Positions 24,545 to 32,790 of a DNA stretch of 64,000 bases are shown in pieces. Within the stretch, counting starts at the first letter, position 1. Every line of letters starts with the position of its first letter. This DNA is from Nocardioides perillae. GTDB taxonomy: Bacteria > Actinomycetota > Actinomycetes > Propionibacteriales > Nocardioidaceae. The DNA lies in NCBI RefSeq assembly GCF_013409425.1, contig NZ_JACCAC010000001.1:992001-1056000 (forward strand). The letters are read 5' to 3'. A program made the position numbers and the translations under genes. A model generated the notes under the pieces. The model did no database searches, was not told where the DNA came from, and saw only the letters and a list, made by a program, of their open reading frames with translations.

Positions 24545-25468
24545 TCAGGTGAGGGTGACGGCGATCTTCCCACGGGTGCGGCCCTGCTCGGAGGCCCGGT
24601 GGGCGTCGGCGAGCTGCTCGAGGGGGTAGGTGGCGGCGAGGTCGACGCGCAGTCGGCCGCGGTCGACGAGGTCGCGGAGGGCGTCGAGGTGGTCGCGCTC
24701 GGGGCGCACGAAGACGTAGCGCCCGCCGGCGTCCCGGACGGCCGGGTCCACGACGGAGGCGACCCGGGCAGGGTCGCGCACCTGCTGCGGCGCGTCGGCC
24801 AGCGCATCACCACCGACGAGGTCGAGGACGGCGTCGACCGGCTCGGACAGCTGCGCGGAGACCGGGCCGGCGTGGTGGTCGACGACCTCGGAGACGCCGA
24901 GCGCGCGGAGGTGGTCGTGGTTGCGGGGGCTCGCGGTGCCCACCACGGTCGCGCCCCGCGACAGGGCGATCTGCACGGCGAACTGGCCGACGCCGCCTGC
25001 GGCCGCGTGCACCAGCACCCGGTCGCCCGCGCTGACCTCGAGCGCCTCGACCAGCGCCTGGTAGGCGGTCAGCCCGGCGAGGGGCACCGCGGCGGCCTCG
25101 GCGAAGGAGAGGCCCTCGGGCTTGCGGGCGACGGTCCGCTCGGGGGCCGGCACCAGCTCCGCGGCCGTGCCGGCGTGCACGTCGTCGCGGCGCACGTAGC
25201 CCCACACCGGGTCGCCGGGCTGCAGGCCCGAGCGCACGGCCGGCCCGACCGCCTCGACGACGCCGGCGACGTCCCAGCCGGGCACGATCGGGAGGTGGTG
25301 CGGGAAGGCCCCCTGGAGGTGCCCCTGGCGGATCTTCCAGTCGACCGGGTTGACGCTCGTCGCGTGCACCCGCACGAGCACCACGTCGGGTCCGACCGGT
25401 GGGTCCGGGACCTCGCGCACCTCGAGGACGTCCGCGTCGCCGTACTCGTCGTAGACCGCTGCTCGCAC
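24545..25468 (-). CDS. Zinc-free quinone oxidoreductase-like enzyme (MDR family)
   Basis: 307 residues from GTG 25468, chosen because GAGGAG lies six to eight bases upstream; the open frame extends 20 basic residues further without a site. GroES-like domain first (VLVRVHATSVNPVDWKIRQG), then the NADPH-binding Rossmann domain with VHAAAGGVGQFAVQIALSRGA (~145-165). Zinc-ligand cysteines are absent, as in quinone oxidoreductase and enoyl-reductase members of the MDR superfamily. Likely cytosolic NADPH-dependent reduction of a quinone or activated alkene. Confidence 0.9.
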   Translation of the reverse strand: MRAAVYDEYGDADVLEVREVPDPPVGPDVVLVRVHATSVNPVDWKIRQGHLQGAFPHHLPIVPGWDVAGVVEAVGPAVRSGLQPGDPVWGYVRRDDVHAGTAAELVPAPERTVARKPEGLSFAEAAAVPLAGLTAYQALVEALEVSAGDRVLVHAAAGGVGQFAVQIALSRGATVVGTASPRNHDHLRALGVSEVVDHHAGPVSAQLSEPVDAVLDLVGGDALADAPQQVRDPARVASVVDPAVRDAGGRYVFVRPERDHLDALRDLVDRGRLRVDLAATYPLEQLADAHRASEQGRTRGKIAVTLT

Positions 25469-25594
25469 CCGTTGCTCCTCGTCGCTCGTCCGCCGCTGAC
25501 GCGCCGGGCCGCGACCCGACCTCGCCATGTTGACGCGACGACCAAGCCCGACCCCGCCCGCCGGCTCGCCGCAGCGGGGAGTGCGACGAGCCGC

Positions 25595-26338
25595 TCAGCG
25601 GCTGCGCGGGCGCGGCACGTGGCCGCCCCAGCGCTCGGCCTGCTCGACGACGTGGCGCGCGACGACCTCGAGGTCGACGTGCTGGCGGGTCGCGCTCGCC
25701 TCGAGCAGCTCCACGGCCCGCTCCGCCGACGACCCGTAGCGCTCCTGCACGATCCCGACCGCGCGGTCGAGCAACCGGTGCCCCGTCGCAGCGGCGGGCG
25801 CCGACGCCGCAGCCGCGGCGACGCGGTCCTGCTCGCGCGCCACCATCTCCGCGACGCGCGCCCCGAGGGCCTGCGCGAGGTCGTGCACGAGTCGGCGGGA
25901 GCGGGCGTCGAGGTCGCCGTGGCGCAGGCCGTACGCCGTGAGCACGCCGTGCGCGTCCGGCCCGGCGAGGAGCGGGGCACAGGCCTGGACCCGCACGCCG
26001 CGCGCGCTCGCGGCCGCGTCGTAGGTCGGCCAGGAGGCGAGCAGGCCGCGCTCGGCGTAGAGCGGACGGCCGCTGCGCAGCGTGTCGGCGCAGGGGCCCT
26101 CGCCGGTGCTGCGCTCGAGGCGGAGGAGGTCGCGCACCAGCGGGTCGGTGGCGACGCGGCAGCGCAGCGGGCTGTCCGGCAGGGCCACGACGAGGCCGAC
26201 CGCGTCGATGCCCTCGCTCGCCGCGACGAGCTGGTCGGCGAGGCGGTCGGCGACCCGGTCCAGGTCGGCGACGTCGCGCAGCGGCGGCACGCCCGCGAGC
26301 GACGCCGTGGTCGCGTCGGTGCTGCTGGCCACGCTCAT
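25595..26338 (-). CDS. GAF-ANTAR RNA-binding regulator
   Basis: 247 residues from ATG 26338, after AGGGGA. A GAF domain (~20-165, with ERSTGEGPCADTLRSGRP typical of this class) precedes an ANTAR domain (~185-240: LLDRAVGIVQERYGSSAERAVELLEASA). ANTAR domains bind paired RNA hairpins and prevent termination; the GAF ligand is unknown. The 126 bases to the quinone-reductase gene downstream hold no feature I can support. Confidence 0.9.
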   Translation of the reverse strand: MSVASSTDATTASLAGVPPLRDVADLDRVADRLADQLVAASEGIDAVGLVVALPDSPLRCRVATDPLVRDLLRLERSTGEGPCADTLRSGRPLYAERGLLASWPTYDAAASARGVRVQACAPLLAGPDAHGVLTAYGLRHGDLDARSRRLVHDLAQALGARVAEMVAREQDRVAAAAASAPAAATGHRLLDRAVGIVQERYGSSAERAVELLEASATRQHVDLEVVARHVVEQAERWGGHVPRPRSR

Positions 26339-26538
26339 GGTGGTCCCCTTCGTCAGCCCTCCTCGACGAGCGTCGCACCCGCGCTGGGGCCGGTGGAAGG
26401 CCGCGGATCGAAGTTCACCCCTTCGGTCGCGCCGGGGCCGTCCGCGGGGGCGGGTACCGCCGGTCCCACCGACACGACCCAGGGGGCCACGCGCGCACCT
26501 ACCGCAGGACCGTCGCGACCCGGCTCGACCCCGACGGG

Positions 26539-26946
26539 GTGTTCGCCTACCTCGCCGACTTCGGCACGACGAACGAGTGGGACCCGCGCGCCGGCGGCAC
26601 GCGCCTGGTGGCGGGGGAGGGAGCCAGCGTGGGTGCCACCTACGAGACCGACGTGCGGTTCCTCGGCCGGACCACCCGGATGCGCTACACGATCACCGAG
26701 CTCGACGCGTCGTCGCGCCGCCTTGTCTGGGTGGGGCGCAACTCGCTGGTCGAGGCCACCGACCGGGTCGTCGCCCGGGCCGTGCCCGGGGGGACCGAGG
26801 TCGACTACACCTCGACCTACGACTACCAGCGCGCGCCGGCGCTGCTCGACCGCCTGATGACGTTGCCGCTCACCCGGCTGATGGACGAGGCACGCGACGG
26901 CCTGCAGCAGACGCTCGCACGGCACGAGGGGCCGCGGGCCGCCTGA
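26539..26946 (+). CDS. SRPBCC (START-like) protein with unclear start
   Basis: The frame encodes a polyketide-cyclase/SRPBCC fold: FAYLADFGTTNEWDPRAGGTRLV, YETDVRFLGRTTRMRYTITELD and a C-terminal amphipathic helix. The first canonical start is GTG 26539, but in-frame codons before it read ARTYRRTVATRLDPDG, the expected first strand and helix, without any ATG, GTG or TTG back to 26341. AGGGGG at 26482-26486 sits where a ribosome site should be, so the true start near 26491 may have been lost or be non-standard. Family members bind hydrophobic ligands; the ligand is unknown. Confidence 0.7.
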   Translation: MFAYLADFGTTNEWDPRAGGTRLVAGEGASVGATYETDVRFLGRTTRMRYTITELDASSRRLVWVGRNSLVEATDRVVARAVPGGTEVDYTSTYDYQRAPALLDRLMTLPLTRLMDEARDGLQQTLARHEGPRAA

Positions 26947-26980
26947 CGTCGGGGTCGGCGTCCCGGCACCGCTCGCTGCC

Positions 26981-27640
26981 TCAGCCCGCTCCGACGCGCT
27001 CGGCCAGGCGCACGGCGGCGTGCAGCACGAGGTCGCGGTGCTCCTCGTCGGCGGCGGCCTGCTCCGGGACGAGGCCGCCGAGGAGCGCGGCGGGCTGCGT
27101 GAGCCAGGCCCAGGCGCGCCAGGGGTCGAGGCGGGCGGCGAGCAGCGGCTCGAGGGCGGGCAGCAGCTCGGGGCGCACCTCGCCGTCGTCGGTCAGCTGG
27201 AAGGCGGGCACCAGGGTGCGCTCGTCGGCCGCGACCACGAGGAGCCGGTGCGCCGCGGCGGCCTTGTGCACCGCGAAGCGGGTGGCGTCGGTGCTGGCGC
27301 CGCGCAGCTGCGCGAGCGAGGCGTAGCTGTGGCACGGGGTCGCGAGCAGCTCGGCGCGCACCCGGGCGCGCCGGGCGAGCTGCACGAGCGGCACGGGCAC
27401 GGCGTGCTGGGGCTCGTCGCCCTCGCTGCGCAGCAGCGCCTCCACCTGCGCGAGCTGGTCGTCGTCGAGCCGGTCGCCGGTGCGCGGGTCGGTCCAGACG
27501 ACCCGCCCCTCTGGCGTGCGCTCGAAGGTGGGGAGCCCGGCCTCGGCCAGGTGGGCGTCGAGGTGCAGCCGCTCGAGCCAGGCGGCGAGCCGCTCGCCGC
27601 GGTCGTCGTCGGGTCGTGCCCCGGGGTCGGAGGTGCTCAC
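26981..27640 (-). CDS. Orphan Xre/MbcA/ParS-like (DUF2384-type) protein
   Basis: 219 residues from GTG 27640 (a GTG at 27661 is less likely). The middle region (ATPCHSYASLAQLRGASTDATRFAVHKAAAAHRLLVV) looks helix-turn-helix-like. The C-terminus LDPWRAWAWLTQPAALLGGLVPEQAA matches the toxin-binding domain of Xre/MbcA/ParS antitoxins. No RES-domain toxin is adjacent: neighbours are the SRPBCC gene (convergent) and NAD(P)H-hydrate dehydratase. It may act as a stand-alone regulator. Moderate confidence in the family, low in function. Confidence 0.65.
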   Translation of the reverse strand: MSTSDPGARPDDDRGERLAAWLERLHLDAHLAEAGLPTFERTPEGRVVWTDPRTGDRLDDDQLAQVEALLRSEGDEPQHAVPVPLVQLARRARVRAELLATPCHSYASLAQLRGASTDATRFAVHKAAAAHRLLVVAADERTLVPAFQLTDDGEVRPELLPALEPLLAARLDPWRAWAWLTQPAALLGGLVPEQAAADEEHRDLVLHAAVRLAERVGAG

Positions 27641-27688
27641 GCCCCCACCCTGCCACCGCACCCTGCCGCCGGCGTCGACGTGGGGCGC

Positions 27689-28579
27689 TCAGCCCACCTC
27701 GCCGAGCACCCGTGGCAGCTCGGCCGGCAGCTCGCGCGCGAGGTAGCCGAGCCGGCCCACGGCGGCCGCGAGCCGCTCGCCGCAGCGGGCGTGGGCGTAC
27801 GCCGCCCACAGCGCCGCCTCGGCCGGCGCTGCGCCGCGGGCCAGCAGGCCGGCGAGCGCACCTGCCTGCACGTCGCCCGACCCGGAGGCGGCCAGCCCCC
27901 GCGCACCGCCCGCGACCACCCACGCGCGGCCGTCGGGTGCGACCACGTGCTTCGCGGCGCCGGCGCAGAGCACCACCACCCGGCTGCGCCGCGCGACGGC
28001 GGCCGCCACGGCGACCGGGTCGGCCGCCACCTCCTCGACGTCGACGCCGGCGGTGTGCGCGAGCTCGCCGGGGTTGGCGCTGAGCACCGCTCTGCCCTCG
28101 AGGTGGTGGAGGCCGTCCGGGTGCTCGGTGAGGAAGGCGGAGCAGAGCCCGTCGAGCAGCACCGGGCCGGAGACCTCGGGCACGAGCCGGGCTGTGAGCA
28201 CCGCGGCGCGGACGGGGTCGACGAGGCCGGGGCCGACGAGCAGCGCACCGGCGCCGTCGGCCTCCGCCGCGACCACCTGCACCCCGTCGGGGTCCAGGTG
28301 GTCGTCGTCGGCCGGGTCGGCCGGCAGGGCCACCAGCGCCGCCTCCGGGAGGTCGGAGGCGACGAGCCGCAGCACCGCTGCGGTGCTCGCCACCGTCACC
28401 TTGCCGGCGCCCACCCGCAGGGCGGCCTCCGCCGCGAGCCGCACCCCGCCCGGCGACCGCGACGAGCCGCCGACCACGACGACGCGGCCGCTGCTGTGCT
28501 TGTCGTGCCCGGGCTCGGGCAGGCCGACCTCCCGCAGCAGCGCGGGCGTCACGACGACCGGTGCCTCATTCGCGGCCAC
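27689..28579 (-). CDS. nnrD: ADP-dependent NAD(P)H-hydrate dehydratase
   Basis: 296 residues from GTG 28579. Carbohydrate-kinase-like features of the family: HSSGRVVVVGGSSRSPGGVRLAAEAALRVGAGKVTV at ~27-62, LSANPGELA (~170) and GLAASGSGDVQAGALAGLLARG (~230), the nucleotide-binding anion hole with the catalytic Asp. It repairs hydrated NADH and NADPH. The epimerase (NnrE) domain often fused at the N-terminus is absent. Its start overlaps the phosphatase gene by 14 bases, so the two are coupled. Confidence 0.92.
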   Translation of the reverse strand: MAANEAPVVVTPALLREVGLPEPGHDKHSSGRVVVVGGSSRSPGGVRLAAEAALRVGAGKVTVASTAAVLRLVASDLPEAALVALPADPADDDHLDPDGVQVVAAEADGAGALLVGPGLVDPVRAAVLTARLVPEVSGPVLLDGLCSAFLTEHPDGLHHLEGRAVLSANPGELAHTAGVDVEEVAADPVAVAAAVARRSRVVVLCAGAAKHVVAPDGRAWVVAGGARGLAASGSGDVQAGALAGLLARGAAPAEAALWAAYAHARCGERLAAAVGRLGYLARELPAELPRVLGEVG

Positions 28580-29300
28580 GGCTGCCCCCGTCCTCCGGCG
28601 CGCGGGTGCCGTCGGCCGGCGCCTCGCGGGTGACCTCGGTGTGCGCCTGGACCGCCGTGGTGTCGGCGAAGGCGACCGGCTCCAGGAAGCGGCCCTCGCG
28701 ACGGTAGGTGGTGACCGAAGCGTTCGGGATCCGCACCTGCCGGTCGAGGTCGAGCAGCGCGGACTCCTCCACGTCCTCCAGGACGTAGCGGAACGTCATG
28801 ACCACGGCCTGGTGGGTGAACAGCCAGACGCGCTCGCCGTCGAAGCCGTGGCGGAGGTCGGCCAGGAGGCCGCGCAGCCGCTGCGCGACGTCCGCCCAGC
28901 TCTCGCCGCTCGGCGGGACGTACCAGAACTTGCCGAGGCGCGCCCGGCGCTCGGCCTCGCTCGGGAGCCGGCTGCGCACCCCCTCCGGCGTGAGCCCGTC
29001 GAGGAGTCCCAGGTCGCGCTCGCGCAGACGCTCGTCGAGCTCGATGTCGAGCCCCAGGGGGTCTGCGGCGCCGGCGGCGGTGTCGCGGGCGCGGCGGTAG
29101 GGCGAGCTGACCACCACGGTCGGGCGGCGTGCCTCGTCGGTGTCGAGCAGCCACCGCCCGAGCGCCTCGGCCTGCGCGCGCCCCGTCTCCGACAGCGCCA
29201 CGTCGGCGTCGCGGTCGGCGAGGTCGAGGGCCTCCGCCCCCGCGGCCCGTGCCGCCGCGTCGGCCAGGTTGGCGGCGCTCTCGCCGTGGCGCACCAGCAC
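28566..29300 (-). CDS. Histidine phosphatase family protein
   Basis: VLVRHGESAANLAD opens with the phospho-accepting RHG, followed by VVVSSPYRRARDTA, ELDERLRERDLGLLDGLTPEGV and VWLFTHQAVVMTFRYVLED, giving the second His. Start is uncertain: GTG 29300 leaves only three residues before the RHG, and the next in-frame start, GTG 29426, lies inside the SGNH gene. A good GAGGTGGG lies between them without an in-frame start after it. Substrate unknown (phosphoglycerate-mutase-like fold). The gene overlaps nnrD by 14 bases. Confidence 0.85.
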   Translation of the reverse strand: MLVRHGESAANLADAAARAAGAEALDLADRDADVALSETGRAQAEALGRWLLDTDEARRPTVVVSSPYRRARDTAAGAADPLGLDIELDERLRERDLGLLDGLTPEGVRSRLPSEAERRARLGKFWYVPPSGESWADVAQRLRGLLADLRHGFDGERVWLFTHQAVVMTFRYVLEDVEESALLDLDRQVRIPNASVTTYRREGRFLEPVAFADTTAVQAHTEVTREAPADGTRAPEDGGSRGRE

Positions 29301-29346
29301 CAGCTCGGCCGGTCCGGAGTCCCACCTCGGTCGCGCGCCGGTCCCC

Positions 29347-29973
29347 CTACGCAGCCCGGCGGCGGGCGCCGGCCGCGGCCAGCACGTGGGGGAGGACCGC
29401 GGCGGCGATGACGGCGTACCCAGCACTGGACGGGTGGAAGCGGTCGGCCGAGAACAGCGTCGGGTCCGAGGCGAACGCCCGGCTCGTGGCGCCGTCGCCG
29501 TCAGCGACGTGGACGCCCAGCCTCCGGGCGACGTCGACCTGCCGGGCGCGCAGCTCCTCGCTGGCAACGCGCACCGCAGCCCGGAGCGCGGGCGGCACGT
29601 GGGGCACGGCGCTCAGGTCGGGGGCCGGTGCCAGCGCCACCTCGACGCCGCCGTCGCGCAGGCGCCGCAGCGCGGCCCCGAGGGAGGCGCCAGCCGCGGT
29701 CACCGGCGTCCGGTGGGTCAGGTCGTTGGCGCCGACCACCACCACCGCGACGTCGGGCGGGTCGACGAGAGTGCGCTCCACCTGCTCGCCGAGGTGCTCG
29801 CTGCGGGCGCCGGGCACGGCATGCACCACCGCCTCGGCGGGCACACCGGAGTCGGCGAGCCCGCGGCGCAGCCGCTCGGCCAGCCGGTCCTCGGGTCGGG
29901 CCGCGCCCTGTCCCCAGGCGATGGAGTCGCCGAGCAGGACCAGGCGCAGCGGGGCTCCGGGCGCTGTGGTCAC
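29347..29973 (-). CDS. SGNH/GDSL hydrolase
   Basis: 208 residues from GTG 29973. All SGNH blocks are visible: LRLVLLGDSIAWG with the catalytic Ser (~14), GARSEH (Gly block), VVVVGANDLTHRTP (Asn block, ~80) and ADRFHPSSAGY with the catalytic Asp and His (~185). No signal peptide, so an intracellular esterase or lipase-like enzyme. The gene heads a three-gene run with the phosphatase and nnrD and is divergent from the SpoIIE-type gene. Confidence 0.88.
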   Translation of the reverse strand: MTTAPGAPLRLVLLGDSIAWGQGAARPEDRLAERLRRGLADSGVPAEAVVHAVPGARSEHLGEQVERTLVDPPDVAVVVVGANDLTHRTPVTAAGASLGAALRRLRDGGVEVALAPAPDLSAVPHVPPALRAAVRVASEELRARQVDVARRLGVHVADGDGATSRAFASDPTLFSADRFHPSSAGYAVIAAAVLPHVLAAAGARRRAA

Positions 29974-30097
29974 GCCGACCGGTAACCGGCACCGCGGACG
30001 GGCATGAGCGCCTCGAAGGGTGAGTCGGCACCGCGGGGCAGGGGTACGAAGTGGGGGCAGGCGACACGCACCGAGCGGTCCTGAGGAGGTGGGCGAG

Positions 30098-31408
30098 GTG
30101 GCGGAGCACGACGACGCCGCCGTCGACCCCGCCGTCGACCCCAGCGTCGACCCCAGCGTCGACCCGGCAGGCCTCGCCGGTGCGGACGTAGCGGCCTCCC
30201 TCTTCGAGGAGCTGCTCCGGCGCACCCACCTGACGCGGCCCTTCGAGGTCGCCGACGTGGTGGCGGAGGAGGTCCGGCGCGCCCTCGGAGCCCGCGCAGT
30301 GACCACCTTCTGGGTCAACCGGGAGCGCGACGCCCTCGTGCCGCTCGCGGGTGGTGCTGCGGCGACGCGCGGCCCCCAGGACGTCGAGGGCACCGTGGCG
30401 GGGCGCTGCTACACCAGCGGCACGGTGATCGACGTGGCGTGCGCCGAGCCGGGCTGGCGGCGGGTGTTCGTGCCCGTCCTGGACGGCACGGACCGCATCG
30501 GTGCGATGGAGCTCGAGGTGCCGGTGGGCGAGGCCGACGAGCTCCCCCACCGCCTGCTGCTCGTGCTCGAGCGCTACGGGCACGCGGTCGCCCACGTCCT
30601 GGTGGCGAAGCGCCCCTACGGCGACGCCCTCGAGGTGGCCCAGCGCACCCGTCCGGTCGCGGTGGGCGCGGAGATGCTGTGGGCGGCGCTGCCACCCCTG
30701 ACCTTCGCCTGCGACGGCCTCGTCGTGAGCGGGATGGTGGAGCCGACCTACGACAACGGCGGCGACGCCTTCGACTACGCGGTCAACCGGGAGGCGACCC
30801 ACCTCGCCGTCTTCGACGCGGTCGGCCACGGCCTCGCGGCGGCCGGCCTGTCGACCTTCACCCTCGGCGCCTACCGCCACAGCCGGCGGGCCGGCGCGGA
30901 CCTGGTCGAGACCTACACCGCCGTCGACGCCGCGGTCACCGAGACGTTCGCGGAGGGCGCCTTCATCACCGGTGTCCTGGCCCAGCTCGACACCGGCACG
31001 GGGACGCTGCGGTGGGTCAACGCGGGGCACCCTCCGCCGCTGCTGCTGCGTGACGGCCGCGTGGTCAAGGAGCTCGCCGCGACGCCGGCGACGCCGCTCG
31101 GGATGCCCATGTTCGGGACGCGGCCGGCGGTGGCCCACGAGCAGCTCGAGCCCGGGGACACGGTCGTGCTCTACACCGACGGCGTGGTCGAGGCGCGCCT
31201 GCCCGACGGCGGCATGCTGGGGGTGGCGGGCCTGGTCGACTTCGTGACCCGGGAGGCGGCTGCCCACCGCAGCCCGCCCGAGACCCTGCGGCGGCTCCAG
31301 CAGGTCCTGACCTCGCCCGACGTCGTGCGCCTCGACGACGACGCGACGGTGCTGCTGGTGGAGTGGCGCGGCGGCTCGGAGCGCACCCTGCTCCCGCAGA
31401 CGGTGTGA
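30098..31408 (+). CDS. PP2C-type (SpoIIE/RsbU) phosphatase
   Basis: 436 residues from GTG 30098, behind AGGAGG. After an acidic slippage repeat (VDPAVDPSVDPSVDPA) comes a GAF-like sensor (~40-200), then the SpoIIE domain with GGDAFDYAVN (~226), FDAVGHGLAAA (~245), WVNAGHPPPLLL (~308), LYTDGVVEAR (~360) and LDDDATVLLVEW at the end; the metal-binding Asp residues are present. Such phosphatases dephosphorylate STAS anti-anti-sigma factors in stress signalling. The next gene follows 14 bases on. Confidence 0.9.
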   Translation: MAEHDDAAVDPAVDPSVDPSVDPAGLAGADVAASLFEELLRRTHLTRPFEVADVVAEEVRRALGARAVTTFWVNRERDALVPLAGGAAATRGPQDVEGTVAGRCYTSGTVIDVACAEPGWRRVFVPVLDGTDRIGAMELEVPVGEADELPHRLLLVLERYGHAVAHVLVAKRPYGDALEVAQRTRPVAVGAEMLWAALPPLTFACDGLVVSGMVEPTYDNGGDAFDYAVNREATHLAVFDAVGHGLAAAGLSTFTLGAYRHSRRAGADLVETYTAVDAAVTETFAEGAFITGVLAQLDTGTGTLRWVNAGHPPPLLLRDGRVVKELAATPATPLGMPMFGTRPAVAHEQLEPGDTVVLYTDGVVEARLPDGGMLGVAGLVDFVTREAAAHRSPPETLRRLQQVLTSPDVVRLDDDATVLLVEWRGGSERTLLPQTV

Positions 31409-31422
31409 CGGAGGAGGAGACG

Positions 31423-32166
31423 GTGAGCGGTGCTGGGGCGGACCCCCTCGTGCAGCAGCGGGAGCGTTGCGAGCAGACCCGCGACGCCCACCTGCGCTGG
31501 CTCGTCGACGCCCTGGGCGTCGACCTCGTGCTCGACGTCGGCGCCAACCGCGGGCAGTTCGCGCAGGCGCTCCGCGCCGGGGGGTACGCCGGGCGGCTGG
31601 TGTCGTTCGAGCCGGCGGCGGGCCCGCGCGGCCTGCTCGAGGAGGCGGCCGCGGGCGACGCGCACTGGGAGGTGCGCGGCTGCGCACTCGGCGACGCCGA
31701 CGGCGAGGCCGTGCTGCACGCGGTCGACGCCCAGTCCGAGCTCGGCTCGCTGCGCGCGGCCTCCGACTTCGGTCGGGCCTGGAAGGACGTGATGGCGCAG
31801 ACCCGCGACGAGACGGTGGAGGTCAGGCGCCTCGACGGGCTGTGGCCCGACCTCGCGCGGGGCGCGGCGCGGGTGCTCCTCAAGCTCGACACGCAGGGCT
31901 TCGACCTCGCGGCCTTCCGCGGCGCCGGCGACCTCGTCGAGTCGGGCGGCCCGGTGGCCGCGGTGCTGACCGAGGTCGCCTGCCTCCCGATCTACGACGG
32001 CGTGCCCACGCTGCCCGAGCACCTCGCCGAGCTGGAGCGGTCGGGCTGGGCGCTCGCCGGGCTCTACCCGGTCTCCTTCGACCGCCCGACGCTGCGGGTG
32101 ATCGAGCTCGACGCGGTGCTGGTGCGCGAACCCGCCGCGGGAGGCGGCACCCACCCCGAGGGGTAG
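31423..32166 (+). CDS. FkbM family methyltransferase
   Basis: 247 residues from GTG 31423, preceded by GGAGGAGGAG; an earlier in-frame GTG at 31405 overlaps the phosphatase stop. SAM-binding motif VLDVGANRGQFAQAL (~36-50), VSFEPAAGPR, and the family signature VLLKLDTQGFDLAAFRGA (~155-172). FkbM enzymes O-methylate sugars and other hydroxyls. Being next to a phosphatase gene offers no substrate clue. Confidence 0.88.
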   Translation: MSGAGADPLVQQRERCEQTRDAHLRWLVDALGVDLVLDVGANRGQFAQALRAGGYAGRLVSFEPAAGPRGLLEEAAAGDAHWEVRGCALGDADGEAVLHAVDAQSELGSLRAASDFGRAWKDVMAQTRDETVEVRRLDGLWPDLARGAARVLLKLDTQGFDLAAFRGAGDLVESGGPVAAVLTEVACLPIYDGVPTLPEHLAELERSGWALAGLYPVSFDRPTLRVIELDAVLVREPAAGGGTHPEG

Positions 32167-32227
32167 CCGGGCCTGCTGCTGGGTATCGGAGGGAGGCACA
32201 CCCGCACCGAGACGAGGGAGACCCGAC

Positions 32228-32752
32228 GTGACCCAGCAGCCGCCCGGACCGCCGTACGACCAGGGCCAGCCCGGCCCCTCGGGACAGCAGCCCTACGGGG
32301 GCCAGCCGTACGGCGGCCAGCAGGGTCAGCCCTACGGGAGCCAGGCGTACGGGAGCCAGCCCTACGGGGGGCACGGCGGGCACGGCGGCTCCCAGCGCAA
32401 GGGTCTCGCCATCGCCGCGCTGGTGCTGGGCGCGCTGGCGCTGCTGACCTGCTGGACGATCGTCGGCGGGATCGTGCTGGGCGTCGCCGCGCTCGTCGTC
32501 GGCCTGGTGGCGCTCGGCCGGGCGCGCAAGAGCACGGGCGGCGGCAAGGGCCTCGCGATCGCCGGCATCGTGCTCGGCGTGCTCGGCGCGGTGCTCAGCG
32601 GGGCGCTGCTGGCCTTCGGCCTGTCCTTCCTCGGCAGCGAGGAGGCCCAGGACCTCCAGGAGTGCCTGCAGCAGGCCGGTGACGACCAGGCGGCCGTCGA
32701 GCAGTGCCAGCGTGACTTCGAAGGCGACCTGCAGGACCGCTTCTCGCAGTGA
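32228..32752 (+). CDS. DUF4190 membrane protein with Gln/Gly/Tyr-rich tail
   Basis: 174 residues from GTG 32228, preceded by GAGGGAG. The first 55 residues are low-complexity repeats (QPYGGQPYGGQQGQPYGSQ), then a DUF4190 core of two membrane helices (~60-95 and 105-135) with a conserved GRARKSTGGGKGLAIAGIVLG between them, and a short acidic extracytoplasmic tail with Cys. Function is unknown; the layout is common in actinobacteria. A strong hairpin follows. Confidence 0.85.
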   Translation: MTQQPPGPPYDQGQPGPSGQQPYGGQPYGGQQGQPYGSQAYGSQPYGGHGGHGGSQRKGLAIAALVLGALALLTCWTIVGGIVLGVAALVVGLVALGRARKSTGGGKGLAIAGIVLGVLGAVLSGALLAFGLSFLGSEEAQDLQECLQQAGDDQAAVEQCQRDFEGDLQDRFSQ

Positions 32753-32758
32753 GGCCGG

Positions 32759-32790
32759 ACGACCCGGCGGGCGTCAGCCCGCCGGGTCGT
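32759..32790. terminator. Bidirectional terminator overlapping the PP2C gene 3' end
   Basis: ACGACCCGGCGGGC (32759-32772) pairs perfectly with 32777-32790 across GTCA. The right arm encodes the last residues (YDPAG) of the convergent gene. Confidence 0.8.

Noticed and set aside
26981..27640. Complete toxin-antitoxin locus
   Set aside because: No toxin-like gene is adjacent on the same strand.
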